From the NCBI RefSeq assembly GCF_026212465.1, contig NC_080055.1, positions 23,371,305 through 23,435,304 on the forward strand: a stretch of 64,000 bases of DNA, in the 5' to 3' direction. Shown here piece by piece: positions 1 through 12,000 of the stretch (its first letter is position 1; every line of letters starts with the position of its first letter). The translations under genes were made by a program, and so were the position numbers. The stretch is from Amaranthus tricolor. Lineage: Eukaryota > Streptophyta > Magnoliopsida > Caryophyllales > Amaranthaceae. The notes below the pieces were generated by a model. That model was not told where the DNA came from. It saw only the letters and a program-made list of their open reading frames with translations, and did no database searches.

Positions 1-171
1 ATGACATGGAGAAAGAGATGAATACTGTTCATTACTATTTAAAATCCCATATTTTGATTTTTAAACAGTAGCAAATAGTGTTGGGGCTTTGTAAATATTT
101 TAAGTATAAGGATTGAAGGATGGATAAATATCTCTTTTTTATATAAAATCATTGCTACCTTTAGTTTATCT
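1..171. other. AT-rich flank left of the first MULE
   Basis: No coding potential is visible. This is the host sequence into which the first MULE inserted, and it ends at the 9-bp target duplication. Confidence 0.5.
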
Positions 172-180
172 TATAATAAA
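172..180. repeat. 9-bp target site duplication, left copy
   Basis: TATAATAAA lies directly before the left terminus of the MULE and is repeated exactly at 4691-4699 directly after the right terminus. A 9-bp duplication is the hallmark of Mutator-like elements, so the pair fixes the element boundaries to the base. Confidence 0.9.
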
Positions 181-972
181 GAGAAAATTACTAAAACTAT
201 CTATTTTATAGTATTCTCTGAAAAAAAGTACTTATTCTAATTTATTTTGCAAAAAACTACCTTAAATGACATAAACGTTTGCAAAAGATTACCTGATGAC
301 GGAATCAGTTAGTTGACCGTTAGTTCTATGGTTGACTTTTCACGTGAATTACACGCGACTTCATTTAAAGCTACGAAATGTTTAATTGGCGTCATCTTTT
401 TCTTTCCCTCCACTCTCAGTTGATGATTGCTCTCACAGATCATGAAAGACATCCATCAACACTCAATCAAAACTTCAATGCAGCATTAATCATCCCATCC
501 AATCAACTGGTAAATTCTGTAATTGATATTTATTTATTATTCTACCCCCAAATTTGAATTTCTCTTATATATGCTCTGAATCAGTACTTGAATGTGTAGG
601 TTTATTTCATTAATCTACTCCCCAATCTCGATCCTCTGTTCTCTTATCTTGTTCTTCCTTTTTTTTCGTTTGAGATTTTGAAGCATTCCTTCTTGTTCTG
701 TTGAATCAAATTGTTGTTTATGAAAAAAAAAAGATTAGATTATCAAAGGAAAAAAGGGTTAATTTCAAGTGGTAACAAGCAAGGGTAAATTCCTCTTTTC
801 CAAAACCTTTTAAAATTGAATTTATTTTGTAGGGTTTTTGATTGCATTTTATTTGCTTGAATCTAATGATGCTTGTTGATTGTTGTATATGTGTTGTGAT
901 CTAATATCTTTATGTGTTGTGCTGCAATTTCATAATTGTAGAAATTTTGCACATTATTATTCTACATACGAG

Positions 973-3650
973 ATGATGAAGCCAATGAACATTCGTTTAT
1001 ATTTTGGTGGGTTTTTTGTTACCAAAAACTGCAAAACTGAATATAGACATTTAGGACTTAGCTTGCACCCAAATGTAGAAGAGGTTTGTTATTTTGAAAT
1101 GGCTTATTGGATTAGAAATGAGCTAGGCTATGCTGATGTTGGTAGAATTTGGTACAAGAGGTATGGCTACACTATGTTTGCAGGTAGGACAGAAATTAAG
1201 GATGACAAAAGCATCCCAGATTTCCTTCAAAGTCCTGAACCTGATGGTTGGTACCATCTTTATGTTGTTCATGGAGGTGATGACAGAGGTGAAGAAATCA
1301 ATAAGAAAAAATCAAAAAAGAAAATGCTTAAAGAAGATGTGGCAGACATGGACATTGATGATGATGTGTGTATATTGGGTGATGACTTGGACATAAATAA
1401 GGGTAAAGTGGGAGACAAGGTTGGTGGTGATGTGGAGAGTCCAAGTGATCATTTGAAAAGGGGACCACCACTAAAGGACAAGGTTGTAAATGTGTCATTA
1501 CACTCAAACCCTAGATCTAAAACGCAGATAACTACCCAAACCCTATTTCAATGCTCTGAACACCTTTCACAAACACCAAATACCCAAACAACAAGTGCAC
1601 AGACTTCACAAAATAGTGACTACAAAGCTGGTTCTGGGAGTGAGTCAGAGGATGATGATGATGCTGATTTGTTTGCAGAGAATGTAGAGTTTGGTTTGGA
1701 TGATGTAGGGTTAGGTGATGAAGAAGTTAGGCGGATTGTGGATAAGGAGGTAAATGAGGAAAGCAATAGGGATATCTACTACAATGAAGGTGATGATGAA
1801 GTATGCAATGATGATGAAGAGACTTTGAAGGACTGTAAGGAGGGGAAAACATCATATCCAACCTACAATGCTGAGGTTGACGTCAAAGGTAAAATTAATC
1901 TGTCCCTTGGCTTGAAATTTTCAATTCTGATTTTTAGAAAAGTTTTGAGGTATCATGCAATTGAAAGTGGATATAACTATTATTACTTGCACAATGGTAG
2001 TACTAGGGTGTGTGTATTGCTACAATAGATGTGATTGTAAGAAAGAAAGAGCTAGGATAGTTAACTGTGTTTGTGATTAAAATAACATCTTTCCTGTTGC
2101 TTGGGTTGTTGTTGAGACAGAGAATGAGGAAACATGAACATGATTTTTGCAGCTACTGAATGATGACTTAAATTCTGTGGCATCATCCACTAGCTAGGTT
2201 GAAGAAAGGGGAGAGTCTGTTACTTTCATCAGTGATAGGCAAAAGGTACAGTTGTATCCTTATGTTTAATCTTGCTAAATTACTTCTAAAAGGGCTACCA
2301 TTTATTCATTTTTCTGTTATGATTTAATTGGCAGGGACTGTTGGAGGCTTTCAATTCAGTAGTTCCACATACTGAGATCAGATTTTATTGTAGACATATT
2401 TGGGCAAATTTCAAAATAAATTTTGCAGGAGAATTGTTTAGGCAACACTTTTAGAGTGCAACCAAAGCTTTCAACAAGGTATTAATGTTCTTTAATTTCT
2501 TAAGTGCATTCATTGAATTTCACATACTCTTTGATTAAATATTAGTTTTCTTTGACAATCATCTTTTGATCAAGAAATGAATGCAATAAAAAAGATTTAT
2601 GTAGATGCATTTGAATACCTAAATGCAACTCCCCCAAAGCATTGGTCTAGACATGCCTTCCCAAATAGGAGCAAATTTGGTATGCTATTGAATAATTGTT
2701 GTGAGTCATTCAACAATGTGCTTAGGGAGGTAAGTGGAAAACCAATAATTTCATGGATGGAATAGATTAGGAGGTATGTAATGTAGAGGAGTGCAATTAA
2801 GAGGGAGGGGCTGAGTAAGTTTCAGGGGGTTGTTATGCCATTTGTGGTGAAAGTAATAGATTACAATAAGAAGTCATGTCATAGTGTTAGGGTTATCCCT
2901 GTTGATGTTTTTGAGTTTGAGGTTGATGATGGAGAGGAGTCTTATGTTGTGAACTTGACAAATAAAACTTGTCATTGTGGTAGGTGTACCCTAATTGGAA
3001 TCCCTTGGAAGCATGCCATTGCTTGCATTGTGCATAGAAAATTGGACTATACAGAGTTTGTCCATGAGGCTTACCATGTCAAGACATATGGACCTAGGTT
3101 CCATGGAATGCCAGGGCATAAAATGTGGCCTACCTCCACAAACCCTAAGCCATTACCACCTCCCTTTAAAAAAATTCCTGGTAGGCCAATAAGAGGAAGA
3201 GGAGGTTGGAGGTTGATGAAGCCAAGGGTGAGAAAAAAAAGGCTCTATGGTGATGGAGTATAAGCAAAGGAGGTGTGGCAATTGTGGCATACTAGGACAT
3301 AACAAAACGAAGTGCAAAAACCCTCCCAAACCCCCTTCCACCATGGATAAATAAAAGGGAGGAAGACCTAAGAACGTTTCAGTGTCCTCATCATCAACCA
3401 CACCAATGGTACCAACAGCAATTGCAACAACAAACCCTCCTGCAACTCAAAGCTCAACACCAATGGTGCCAATAGCAACTGCAAGCTCTGTTGCCCCTGC
3501 AAACAATGCTGCCACCTCATTTCAATCAAAGGGAGGTAGAAAGAAATCTTAGGCGTATGGATGCAACAAGAAAGGAGCAAAAGGTGTAGCCCCAAGGGTA
3601 TTTTCAATCCAAGCATCTTCAAGTTCTCAAAATCAAAGTAGAAAAATGTA
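973..3650 (+). pseudogene. MULE transposase with PB1-like N-terminus, decayed
   Basis: From the ATG at 973 the reading frame gives an N-terminal region starting MNIRLYFGGFF, typical of the PB1-like domain heading many plant MULE transposases, followed by an acidic Asp/Glu-rich linker (to about 2028). Downstream, in several frames or exons, are transposase pieces: NNIFPVAWVVVE (about 2080), EAFNSVVPHTEIRFYCRHIW (about 2345), HWSRHAFPN and NNCCESFNN (2640-2730), then a SWIM zinc finger with CHCGRC and PWKHAIAC (2970-3025). A CX2CX4HX4C zinc knuckle (CGNCGILGHNKTKC, about 3272) and a Ser/Thr/Pro-rich tail follow. Two tryptophan codons appear as TGA near 2136, there are stops near 2452 and 2763, and a frame change lies near the A-run at 3233. 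Some gaps are probably introns, but the stops make it a pseudogene. Confidence 0.8.
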
Positions 3651-3946
3651 GTTGCAATGTATGTAATGAAGAATTTGTAACTTTTTTTGTTGGAAGTACT
3701 ATGGTTAGGTTATGGAACAACTTTTTTTGACTACGTTAGTTTGTTTATGTTAAGTTATGGAAGTACTATGGTTAGTTTATGCTTTGTATGTAATGAACAT
3801 CTGTTGATATTAGATAATTAGCAACAAAGTAATGAAGAAAGTCAGCCTCTTCATTCATCATAATCATGTTTACAAAAGCTTTCAAACAAAAATTACAATC
3901 CCTGCTCACTATTACATAACACTGATGTTGGTATATTGTTTGAAGG

Positions 3947-4375
3947 TTACATAATCTTCATTAGTACAATCAACACCAAGAAAAAACCAAATAAAAAACT
4001 TAATATAAAGCTTGATATCTCTTTTCCATGCTTTCTCTCGTTCATCAATTTCTTCTTTATCCTTTTAAGTTCTGAAATTGCTTGTTCCTTCTCATGTTCC
4101 AGGCAACAAACCCTTGAAGTCAATATCTTGAATTCTGTTGATAAATGTCGCTTTTCCTCAACAAGTGTGTTCGTCACTTGTCTTTGCCAATCAACCATTT
4201 CAGGTTCATCAATCCATTTGAACTTGTTACATCCCCTCCAATTCATGTCACGATCGAAAAATTTGCAAGTGTTGAACCGTCTTCTAGGATTTTCCTTAGT
4301 CCACGAAATTCTCTGTGCAAACGGAAATCCGCAAGCACATCTGTCGAACTTCGAGTTTTTGGTGTGAGAAGCCAT
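3947..4375 (-). CDS. GRF-type zinc-finger protein with coiled coil and C-terminal membrane segment (MULE cargo)
   Basis: This intact 142-residue frame lies wholly inside the MULE and is antisense to the transposase. Near the N-terminus is a GRF-type zinc-finger pattern: CACGFPF, then ENPRRRFNTCKFF and WRGCNKFKW followed by an acidic DEPE stretch. A charged, probably coiled-coil region follows (about residues 65-115), and a hydrophobic C-terminal helix of about 20 residues (SFILSFLFGFFLVLIVL). This layout matches the plant family usually labelled 'uncharacterized protein At4g04775-like', which is expanded in many genomes and often linked to transposons. The function is unknown. GRF fingers in other proteins bind nucleic acid; a membrane-anchored role here is only inferred. 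The frame has no stops although the neighbouring transposase is broken. Confidence 0.75.
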   Translation of the reverse strand: MASHTKNSKFDRCACGFPFAQRISWTKENPRRRFNTCKFFDRDMNWRGCNKFKWIDEPEMVDWQRQVTNTLVEEKRHLSTEFKILTSRVCCLEHEKEQAISELKRIKKKLMNERKHGKEISSFILSFLFGFFLVLIVLMKIM

Positions 4376-4690
4376 AATTTAATTTGAGGAATAATTAGGG
4401 TTTTTAGGGATTGAAAGGGAAAGGTGAAGGATTAGGGTTCTTATGATTTCAAGGGGAAAGAAGAAATAATTAGGGAAAATTGTGTTTTCAAACAGAAAAA
4501 TCAATGCCTTTAGTAAATCACGTGAGACACGTGTTGGTCAACTAACGGTCAACTAACTGATTCCGTCATCAGGTAGTCTTTTGCAAACGTTTATGTCATT
4601 TAAGGTAGTTTTTTGCAAAAAAAAAAATTAGAATAGACAGTTTTTTTGGCAGAGGGTGCTATAGAATAGATAGTTTTTAGTAATTTTGTC

Positions 4691-4699
4691 TATAATAAA
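4691..4699. repeat. 9-bp target site duplication, right copy
   Basis: TATAATAAA matches 172-180 exactly and marks the right boundary of the MULE. Confidence 0.9.
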
Positions 4700-4929
4700 A
4701 AATAAAACAATAAAAAACATAATATTTCCTCCGTTTCATTATACTTGCTACATTCGATTTTTTACGCAATTCAATGTGTTATTTTAATAAAAATTAATAA
4801 TATAAAAGTATGCGATTAGAAGATTTAAACAAGACTCCACCTAATTATGTTTTTTTTTTAAAAATTAACCACAATACATAAAATAACTTTTAATGTTGTA
4901 CAGTGTCAATAATCTAATATAACATAATT

Positions 4930-5535
4930 AGAGGTTATTGGTTCGCACAAAGGAATCGGAATGGAATGAGGAAAGGGAATGAAGGAGAAAGAAATGGATT
5001 CCCCTAATTTAGCCTAGTCGTTTGGCTGTGTTCAGGAAACGGAATGAATTGCTCATTGATTTCCTTTGTGACTGTTTGGTTCAAGTTAAGGAATCAAATT
5101 ATGAGTTTTTAAATTCTTTTATATTTTTTCCAAAAATAACTAGTTATTATATGATAAACTTGAAAAACTTATTTTTAAAAAAATGAAAAAATACAATTAA
5201 TTTAAGTACAAATTAAACAAACAATTACATGAAAAAAATGAAAAAAAAAACTGAAAATCAGAAAATAATTTGTATTCCATTAATGAATGATTTTTTAAAA
5301 ACCAAAGTCTGCATTTTTATTTTCAATTTGACTTCAAATAATTATTTTCACTGAGTCAAACAACAAAGTCACACCAATGCAATAGCATTTTTCATGCAGC
5401 AAATCTTAATCGTTAACAAAACAATGAAATCCAATTAAACCATCAAAAAAAAAATAATCAAACAATGAAAATTGAATCTGTCTATTCTTTCTTCCTTTGA
5501 TTATTACATTTACACCCAACCAAACAGCCCCTTAA
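4930..5535. mobile_element. Probable MITE-like dispersed repeat
   Basis: The left edge has a GTTCGCACAAAGGAATCGGA block and the right edge has the motif CCCAACCAAACAGCCCC, common at the ends of plant hAT/PIF-type MITEs. The interior is AT-rich and non-coding. Exact ends and a target duplication were not established. Confidence 0.3.
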
Positions 5536-5537
5536 TA

Positions 5538-5783
5538 CTAGTAGACAACTAAACGTGAGTAAAATTCGTTGCCTTGGAGTCGTACACGGCAATGCATAGC
5601 ACCACCCTCCATGTCTCTAATAATTTCTTGTATTTTCTCCTCATAATAGTCATCTACCAGTCTAACGCCATCACCACCTTTTTCTCTATAACCGCCATTT
5701 CTTCTCAATTGCTCAACTTTTTGCTTTTTACACATTAATCCATCTTTTTGGTGCTCTAGATTCTGCAGATCCGAAGCTTTCAC
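5538..5783 (-). CDS. Unrecognised 81-residue ORF upstream of the GT14 gene
   Basis: A short charged frame (MKASDLQNLEHQ... ending FYSRLVVY) reads away from the GT14 gene about 280 bp upstream of its start codon. No domain is recognised. It could be a remnant exon, a promoter-overlapping chance ORF, or the edge of a repeat. It is listed only because its composition is less AT-biased than its surroundings. Confidence 0.15.
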   Translation of the reverse strand: MKASDLQNLEHQKDGLMCKKQKVEQLRRNGGYREKGGDGVRLVDDYYEEKIQEIIRDMEGGAMHCRVRLQGNEFYSRLVVY

Positions 5784-6065
5784 TCACAAATTCAACCACA
5801 ATCAATCAGACTTTTTCAAGAAACTGTATAACCTGCTTCAGTTGTATCTCTCTCTTTTCTGCAAATTTTCTGAAGTTAATTTAAGATTTTTTTCGATTTT
5901 TAAATTTTTAGAGAGATTTGAATAATTAGGGAGTAATTTCTAGTCCTTTTATTGCTGCTACGCTACCAAATACAAGAATTTGAAATTTTGACTTTGATTA
6001 GGGTTTTCGCGGTGCTGCCATTGATTACCCAATTTAGGTTCTATTTGTAAAATTAGTTTGAATGT

Positions 6066-9000
6066 ATGGCTATGAGGAAGAATGTAAACATACATACTCA
6101 TTCAAGCAGAATTTTTAGTGATAAAAAGTGGATTATTCCATTTTTTACAAGTTTATTGGTGTCTATAACATTGATTTTAGCTAGTTTTTCCGGTGTATAT
6201 TCCCCTAATCTTGATGATGATGCATCATTTCAATCACAATTTGATGTTGGGAAAGTTGATGATCCTGAGGAGCGGACTGGTTATTATGTAGAAGATGAAA
6301 TGAGGAGGTCATTGGGGGATAGCGTGAATTCAAAGAATGAACCGCCTCGATTTGCTTATCTTATATCGGGCACGAAAGGTGATAGTCAGAGAATTTTGAG
6401 GGTTTTGCAAGCAGTGTATCATCCTAGAAATCAGTATATTTTGCATATGGATTTCGAAGCTCCACCTAAGGAAAGATTGGATTTGACAATGTCTGTTAAA
6501 AATGATCCTACATTTCATGAAGTAGAGAATGTACGCGTCATGGATAAATCTAATTTGGTGACTTATAAAGGGCCAACGATGATTGCTTGTACACTTCAAG
6601 CTATTGCCATTTTGTTAAAGGAAAGTTTGAATTGGGATTGGTTCATCAACCTCAGTGCTTCGGATTATCCTCTAATGACGCAAGACGGTTAGTTCAGTAC
6701 TTCCATTGCTTATTTTGTGCTATTGTTTGATAGTCTTGATTTTCCGATGCTGTGTGGTGTTGGTATCTAATGGTGTATCTTTTAGAGTTGTGGAAGATGT
6801 TCAAAGGGCTTTCCTCATTTCTTGTTTGTGACATTTGTGCTCCTTTTTTTTCCTTCTTCGTGCAAGTACTAATATCACAGTTTGTTAATGTTATTAGATA
6901 CTATTGTTTACTTAAGTAATGATTTAAGAGAAAGAAGGAGACTTGTATAATTATAGGGCTCCTTGGAGTTGATTTCGTGCTTGTTACATATTTTCTAGGA
7001 ATTTAGAAGGTGGACCTCAAGTAGGGCATGGTGGAGTTGATGGGGTTATCTTTTTAGTTTGATTTTCATTTATTTTAAACTCATTTAATGGTTGTATGTG
7101 TGTGTTTTTTATCAACACAAAGTGTGGGAATGACGTCAACATATTCATCCTTTGTGAAACCAGTCTAATACAATCGATATGACATTATGCTTTCATTTCA
7201 AATTGACTTATAAGCTAACAAATTGAGTGTGATGGATGATTAGGATTCATACACTAATGTCTATGCCTAATGTCTTCTATGATTAGGTAGATAAAGCTGG
7301 TTGAATGAGCGACATTTCCTATTAAGGTAGTCAATGAAGCCATTCTAAAATGAAAGGTGATAACAAAAATTTGGTGGATGTATTGTATAGACCATGGAAC
7401 TTTCTTTTATATATGTTTTGTCAAAATTCTAATGATATGGAAAGACTGTCAACTGTGATGTTATTGCTTCCAATATTTTTTGATAGTCTGGTATTCTGTA
7501 TCCATACCTTTTATTTTGAATTCCAAAATTGTTTACTTGATGCATATGCTTCTAATGCTAGTTTTGTGAGGAATGACCAACCAACACAGTTGTACCGTCA
7601 AATAAACCCAACATTCCTCGTGGTTCATGTAAGCCTGTATATCCTATTTGATATTGTGTTGTTTTAACACGGTTTTTAAATGATTTTTCTCTGCATAGAT
7701 GGATATCGGTGGAAATAACTTTAGGTGTATGGATCGTTAGTACTATCCAATATCAATCCTTGTTTGTTATCTTTATTACATTTATACTAATGCATAGGTG
7801 AAGTTTAATTTGTACGGAAAGTTGCAATGTAGTGTGTGTTAACCAGTTAAGACCAAGGTTGCGTGCTTGAGGTTTAAGCAGGCTTGCCAACTATGAAACC
7901 CTTCTGCTTGATGGAATTGTATAGTAAGGGAAAAATAATTTCCTTACCATAATTTATTTGTTAGATCCTCAAAATAGGTACTCATAATGTTGCTTCTTTA
8001 AAGCCACTCTTACCCAGCACCATTTCAATGTGTTGTTTTTGTTCAAATGATTTTGTTTTTAGTAAAAGTAATCAATCTCTTTGGAAATTAAATAATTTAT
8101 ATGTAGTTTTCTACTTGCCCTTCCATGGATCTTAATATTTTCATTATTTTTATTTTAGTTTGATTGTAATGGTTATGATATGAAGCATAAAGTTGTAAGG
8201 ATTGGAAAAATATTAAATACATCTCTAATACTCTAACATTTCATTACCCCAATGCGGTTAAATGATCCTTGTCTAGGAAGGGTTTGAGAGGTTGTTTACA
8301 TAAACTTACCCTTATGAATAACAAAGAAGTTGTTTCCGTTTGACCTTGATAGCAAACATCATTTGCAACATTATATAAATAAGAAGTGCACATGTTTATA
8401 AGAGCCACTTTACAATCCGCAATGAAATAACTATTAATCTTTGACTCATCAAGAATGGACAAAAATGCAACCCTATCACAACAATAACAATATAGCAATA
8501 ATGTCAAACCCTAATCCCAAGAATATGATATTAATCCTTAAAATACAATCCTAATATAGTTTAAACTTAGGATTTTTTTTACGAATTATGCATCTATGTC
8601 AGTTGATACTTATTCTTTCCACTTTTAGCTTCTTATATACTACCCCTAGGGCTGTATTTAATATTGGCCTACTTTTAAGAATAAAAATGAATGATCTATC
8701 CACTAAAGTTACTTTCTTTCAGTCTTATTTTGGCTTCATGGATTTCAGAAGGTAATATGTGTGTCGAAATGTAGGATGTTCATCTCTGCCTTTTCAATTG
8801 TATCTGGTTACATGGATGCTTCTGTCTTATGACATGGTGGTATTATGGCATGGCAGTTAGTAAGTAGTTACCTTGCTTCAACAAAACTTATCCGATTCTA
8901 CTAGTGTTTATGATTGAAGCACAGTATGTTCAATAGATAGGAGTTCTATTCTTAATGTCCCTTACTCCCTTGTATGTGCTTGATTTTCAGTTCTCAACAC

Positions 9001-12000
9001 AATGCTTAGAAACTTATCTTAGATTCCATTGCGCAGATATGCTTCATGTGTTCTCCAACTTGTCACGTAATTTGAACTTCATTGAGCATATGCAGATGGT
9101 AGCTGGGTGGAAACTGTGAGTATGCTTCTATATAAAGGCACTTTGACTTGTTTTTACTTGTGTATTAATTCATGTCATATCTGCAGGAGCCAAAGGGCAA
9201 GGCCAATCATTGTTGACCCTGGTCTTTACTTGTCTAAAAAGTCTGACCTTGCTATGACTACTCAGCGCCGATCTCTTCCTACTGCTTTTAAGTTATATAC
9301 AGGTACAGCTATTTGAATGTTTGTTCTGTACTGTGATCCCTGTTTACACTTTATAGAATTTCTTTCTTCTAGTTCTGTTACGTTGGACAGTCTTTTGGGC
9401 TTCAAATCATGATACACCTAGTAATGTGTCCTGGACATGATTACTTTAATCTAGTATTCTTAAACTGCTGTTTTCACCAGATTGTGAAAATCTGATCTCT
9501 GACTTGAAACTGAAATAAAGCCATTGGAGTCAAATTGACCCGTAAAATAGGTAGATTTGTTTTAGCACACTTCAACCTGAAATTTATTCATTTTATAATC
9601 ACTTTCATGGGTTTCCCAAAATTTTAGCACACTTCAGTTGATCAAGAATTTGAGGTTGGAAATTGCTCAAACAACCACTGATTTAGAAACTCTAAGTGCT
9701 GGATAAACATTCTTTACAAGTATGAATTTTAGGAAGAAATTAGTAACTTAGAATGTCTTCAGTCTACTCATCTGTTCTAATAATTAAAAGTCTCTGTAGC
9801 TATCTGATCCAACAAAACTGTTCCCAGCAATTATTGTTCTAGTAAAACTGCTATGTTGAAGGGCACCGACAATTTCAGGACTATAAACCTTTTATTAATT
9901 TGATAGTATTTAAAATTGACAATAAGACGTATAACCAATGAACCATGTCAAGACATTGAGATACATTTATGAAAAGCTACATTGTAGTCTCGGTTTATGT
10001 AGCCATTTTAAGTCTTAGTCATAAAGGACTTAAAATTCATTAGTACTCAATTGTTGGCGAGTATAATAATTGAATATTTGTAATTAGATATAATAAACAT
10101 AATTAGTGTAATAGACTTGAGCATCTTTTTCAATATTCTCTTAGAAGCCAAAGTACCTTATAAACCTAACTGCATTGTTGTACTAAACCTGATGTTATGT
10201 ACAAGCTGAAATGGACAGATAATTTTGTTCTGAGTTTTATAATCAATAATCCATACTACTTTGTCCCAGGTTTGCCATAAAGTGGCATTTTTTAATTTTT
10301 TAGTTTTGGAGTTAAATCAAGAGAGAAAATTGTGTGGATGATATTAAAAGATAGTTTAAATGTGAAAGAGATTAAAAGAAAGTGATATAGCTCATTTCAA
10401 AATAAGAAAATGAGGCAAAATGAGTGACTTCCCAACATAGAAAATGAGGCTTATTGAGAGGGATGGTGGGAGTATACTGCAATATAACAACTTTTAGATA
10501 GATGTGTCAAGAGTGCTCTACTTTTTGGTTCAATTTCTAAAAAAATTGTTCAAAAGTAAGAGGAATACTTTAATTAAAGCCCTAAGGATTGTCCTCGATT
10601 GCATATGGCAAAAATGTACATCATAGTAGTGAACCAATTCATTTGAAAGCACTATTATGGGTATGATGCGCTTGGTTTTGAGATGAACAACTCTTACTAC
10701 AAAGGGAGCGTGAACCATACAGTAAGCTAATAGAACCAAAATGATTAACCCCTAAAGGTAGCTGTTAATATACCCCAAACCAAATTGATGAAATACATAA
10801 GACCCTCAATCTCTTGAATCATGTGTTATCTTATCTACAAAATAATAATTAAATAAAGAATAAAGGTCAAGGGTACACCATGATCTCATGCTTAATATCA
10901 ACATCTCCCTTGATTGGTCAAGATAAGGCAATGTTATTGAGGCTGTTTTCTTGGGAAAAGTGTTCTTCATCACATTTTGGAGGTGGAGAGGCTCTTCACT
11001 TGTCAAAGAAATACCAGCATATTCCTTGACAACTTCCCCTTTTGGAGGTGGTAAGGGGGCTTTTCTTCCTACAAATAAAAATTTATATCTTCCATGATTA
11101 CTTATGCTTTATATCAATCGAAAGGATCGTCCAAAATGTTTACGCTTACTACTAGCTTTGTTATGTTGCCACATTTCAATTTATCATACAGTTATTGGGA
11201 TATTAAGTTGTTACCTGAGTGTATTCTTTGTTAGGAACTTGCATTTGATCCTTTGATGGTTTTTTCTTTTTATCGAGCTCTTAGTCAACTAATTATTATA
11301 TTTCTACTGCGAACTTATGCTAGGATCGCTAATCTTAGGTTGCTTCTTCCTTAGACACTCAAATGGTATTGTCAGTATTCCGTTTGTAATGTCATTGGCT
11401 GGCCCCTTTGTTTAATGCTCTTGATCAATCTTATGATAATGAGCTTTTCATACTTTCTAATTTACTCCTTAAGGTTGCGTGAGTGTATTCGACGTGAGAT
11501 GAAAATTTTCGAATCCACTCCATCGGTGTACTTTTTAGTATAATTTTTTTAAGATATGGTATTAGGGGTTTGGTCGTGGTTCTGAGGTAGAGATGGCTAA
11601 GGTTTTTTGGTCTTTGGAAGGGACTTAATTACGGATTTGTGCAAGAATAGGGTGAGATTTCGAATAGACACACAAAGTTTGGGTGACAGCAATTTCATGA
11701 CTTTATTACCGGTGAGTTGTACGTTTACTTATATTGGTGTCATGGGTGTGACAAATATTTTGCATCCTTTTAAGGTCAAAATGTGGTATAAATACTCAAC
11801 TTAGACTGTTAAGACTTAAGTGCAAGCAACATTAGACGCATAGTGCAAAAGTATGGCATTTGTCGTGCTTGTGGTACCGGTCGCAAAATGGATTTTGTTG
11901 TAAATGCAGACAGTTTTGACCTATATTTCAGCTGCGGTAAGCTAAAAAAACCTTTACAATGCGGTCGCGCGACAATATTTTGTATTACAGGATTATGATC

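Larger units (their letters stand above)
181..4690 (+). mobile_element. Mutator-like element (MULE) with long TIRs and two genes
   Basis: The element is 4510 bp and is flanked by perfect 9-bp duplications. The left end reads GAGAAAATTACTAAAACTAT, and the reverse complement of the right end reads GACAAAATTACTAAAAACTA. The terminal inverted repeats run about 165-175 bp (roughly 181-348 and 4516-4690) and share blocks such as GACATAAACGTTTGCAAAAG. Inside are a decayed transposase on the plus strand and an intact short GRF zinc-finger gene on the minus strand near the right end, so the two genes converge. Family knowledge: autonomous plant MULEs have a MURA-like transposase and sometimes a second gene. 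The transposase has stops, so this copy is probably non-autonomous now and would need a transposase supplied from elsewhere. Confidence 0.92.

Noticed and set aside
3153..3622. Two minus-strand ORFs over the MULE transposase tail
   Set aside because: They are opposite-strand shadows of the zinc-knuckle and Ser/Thr/Pro-rich tail.
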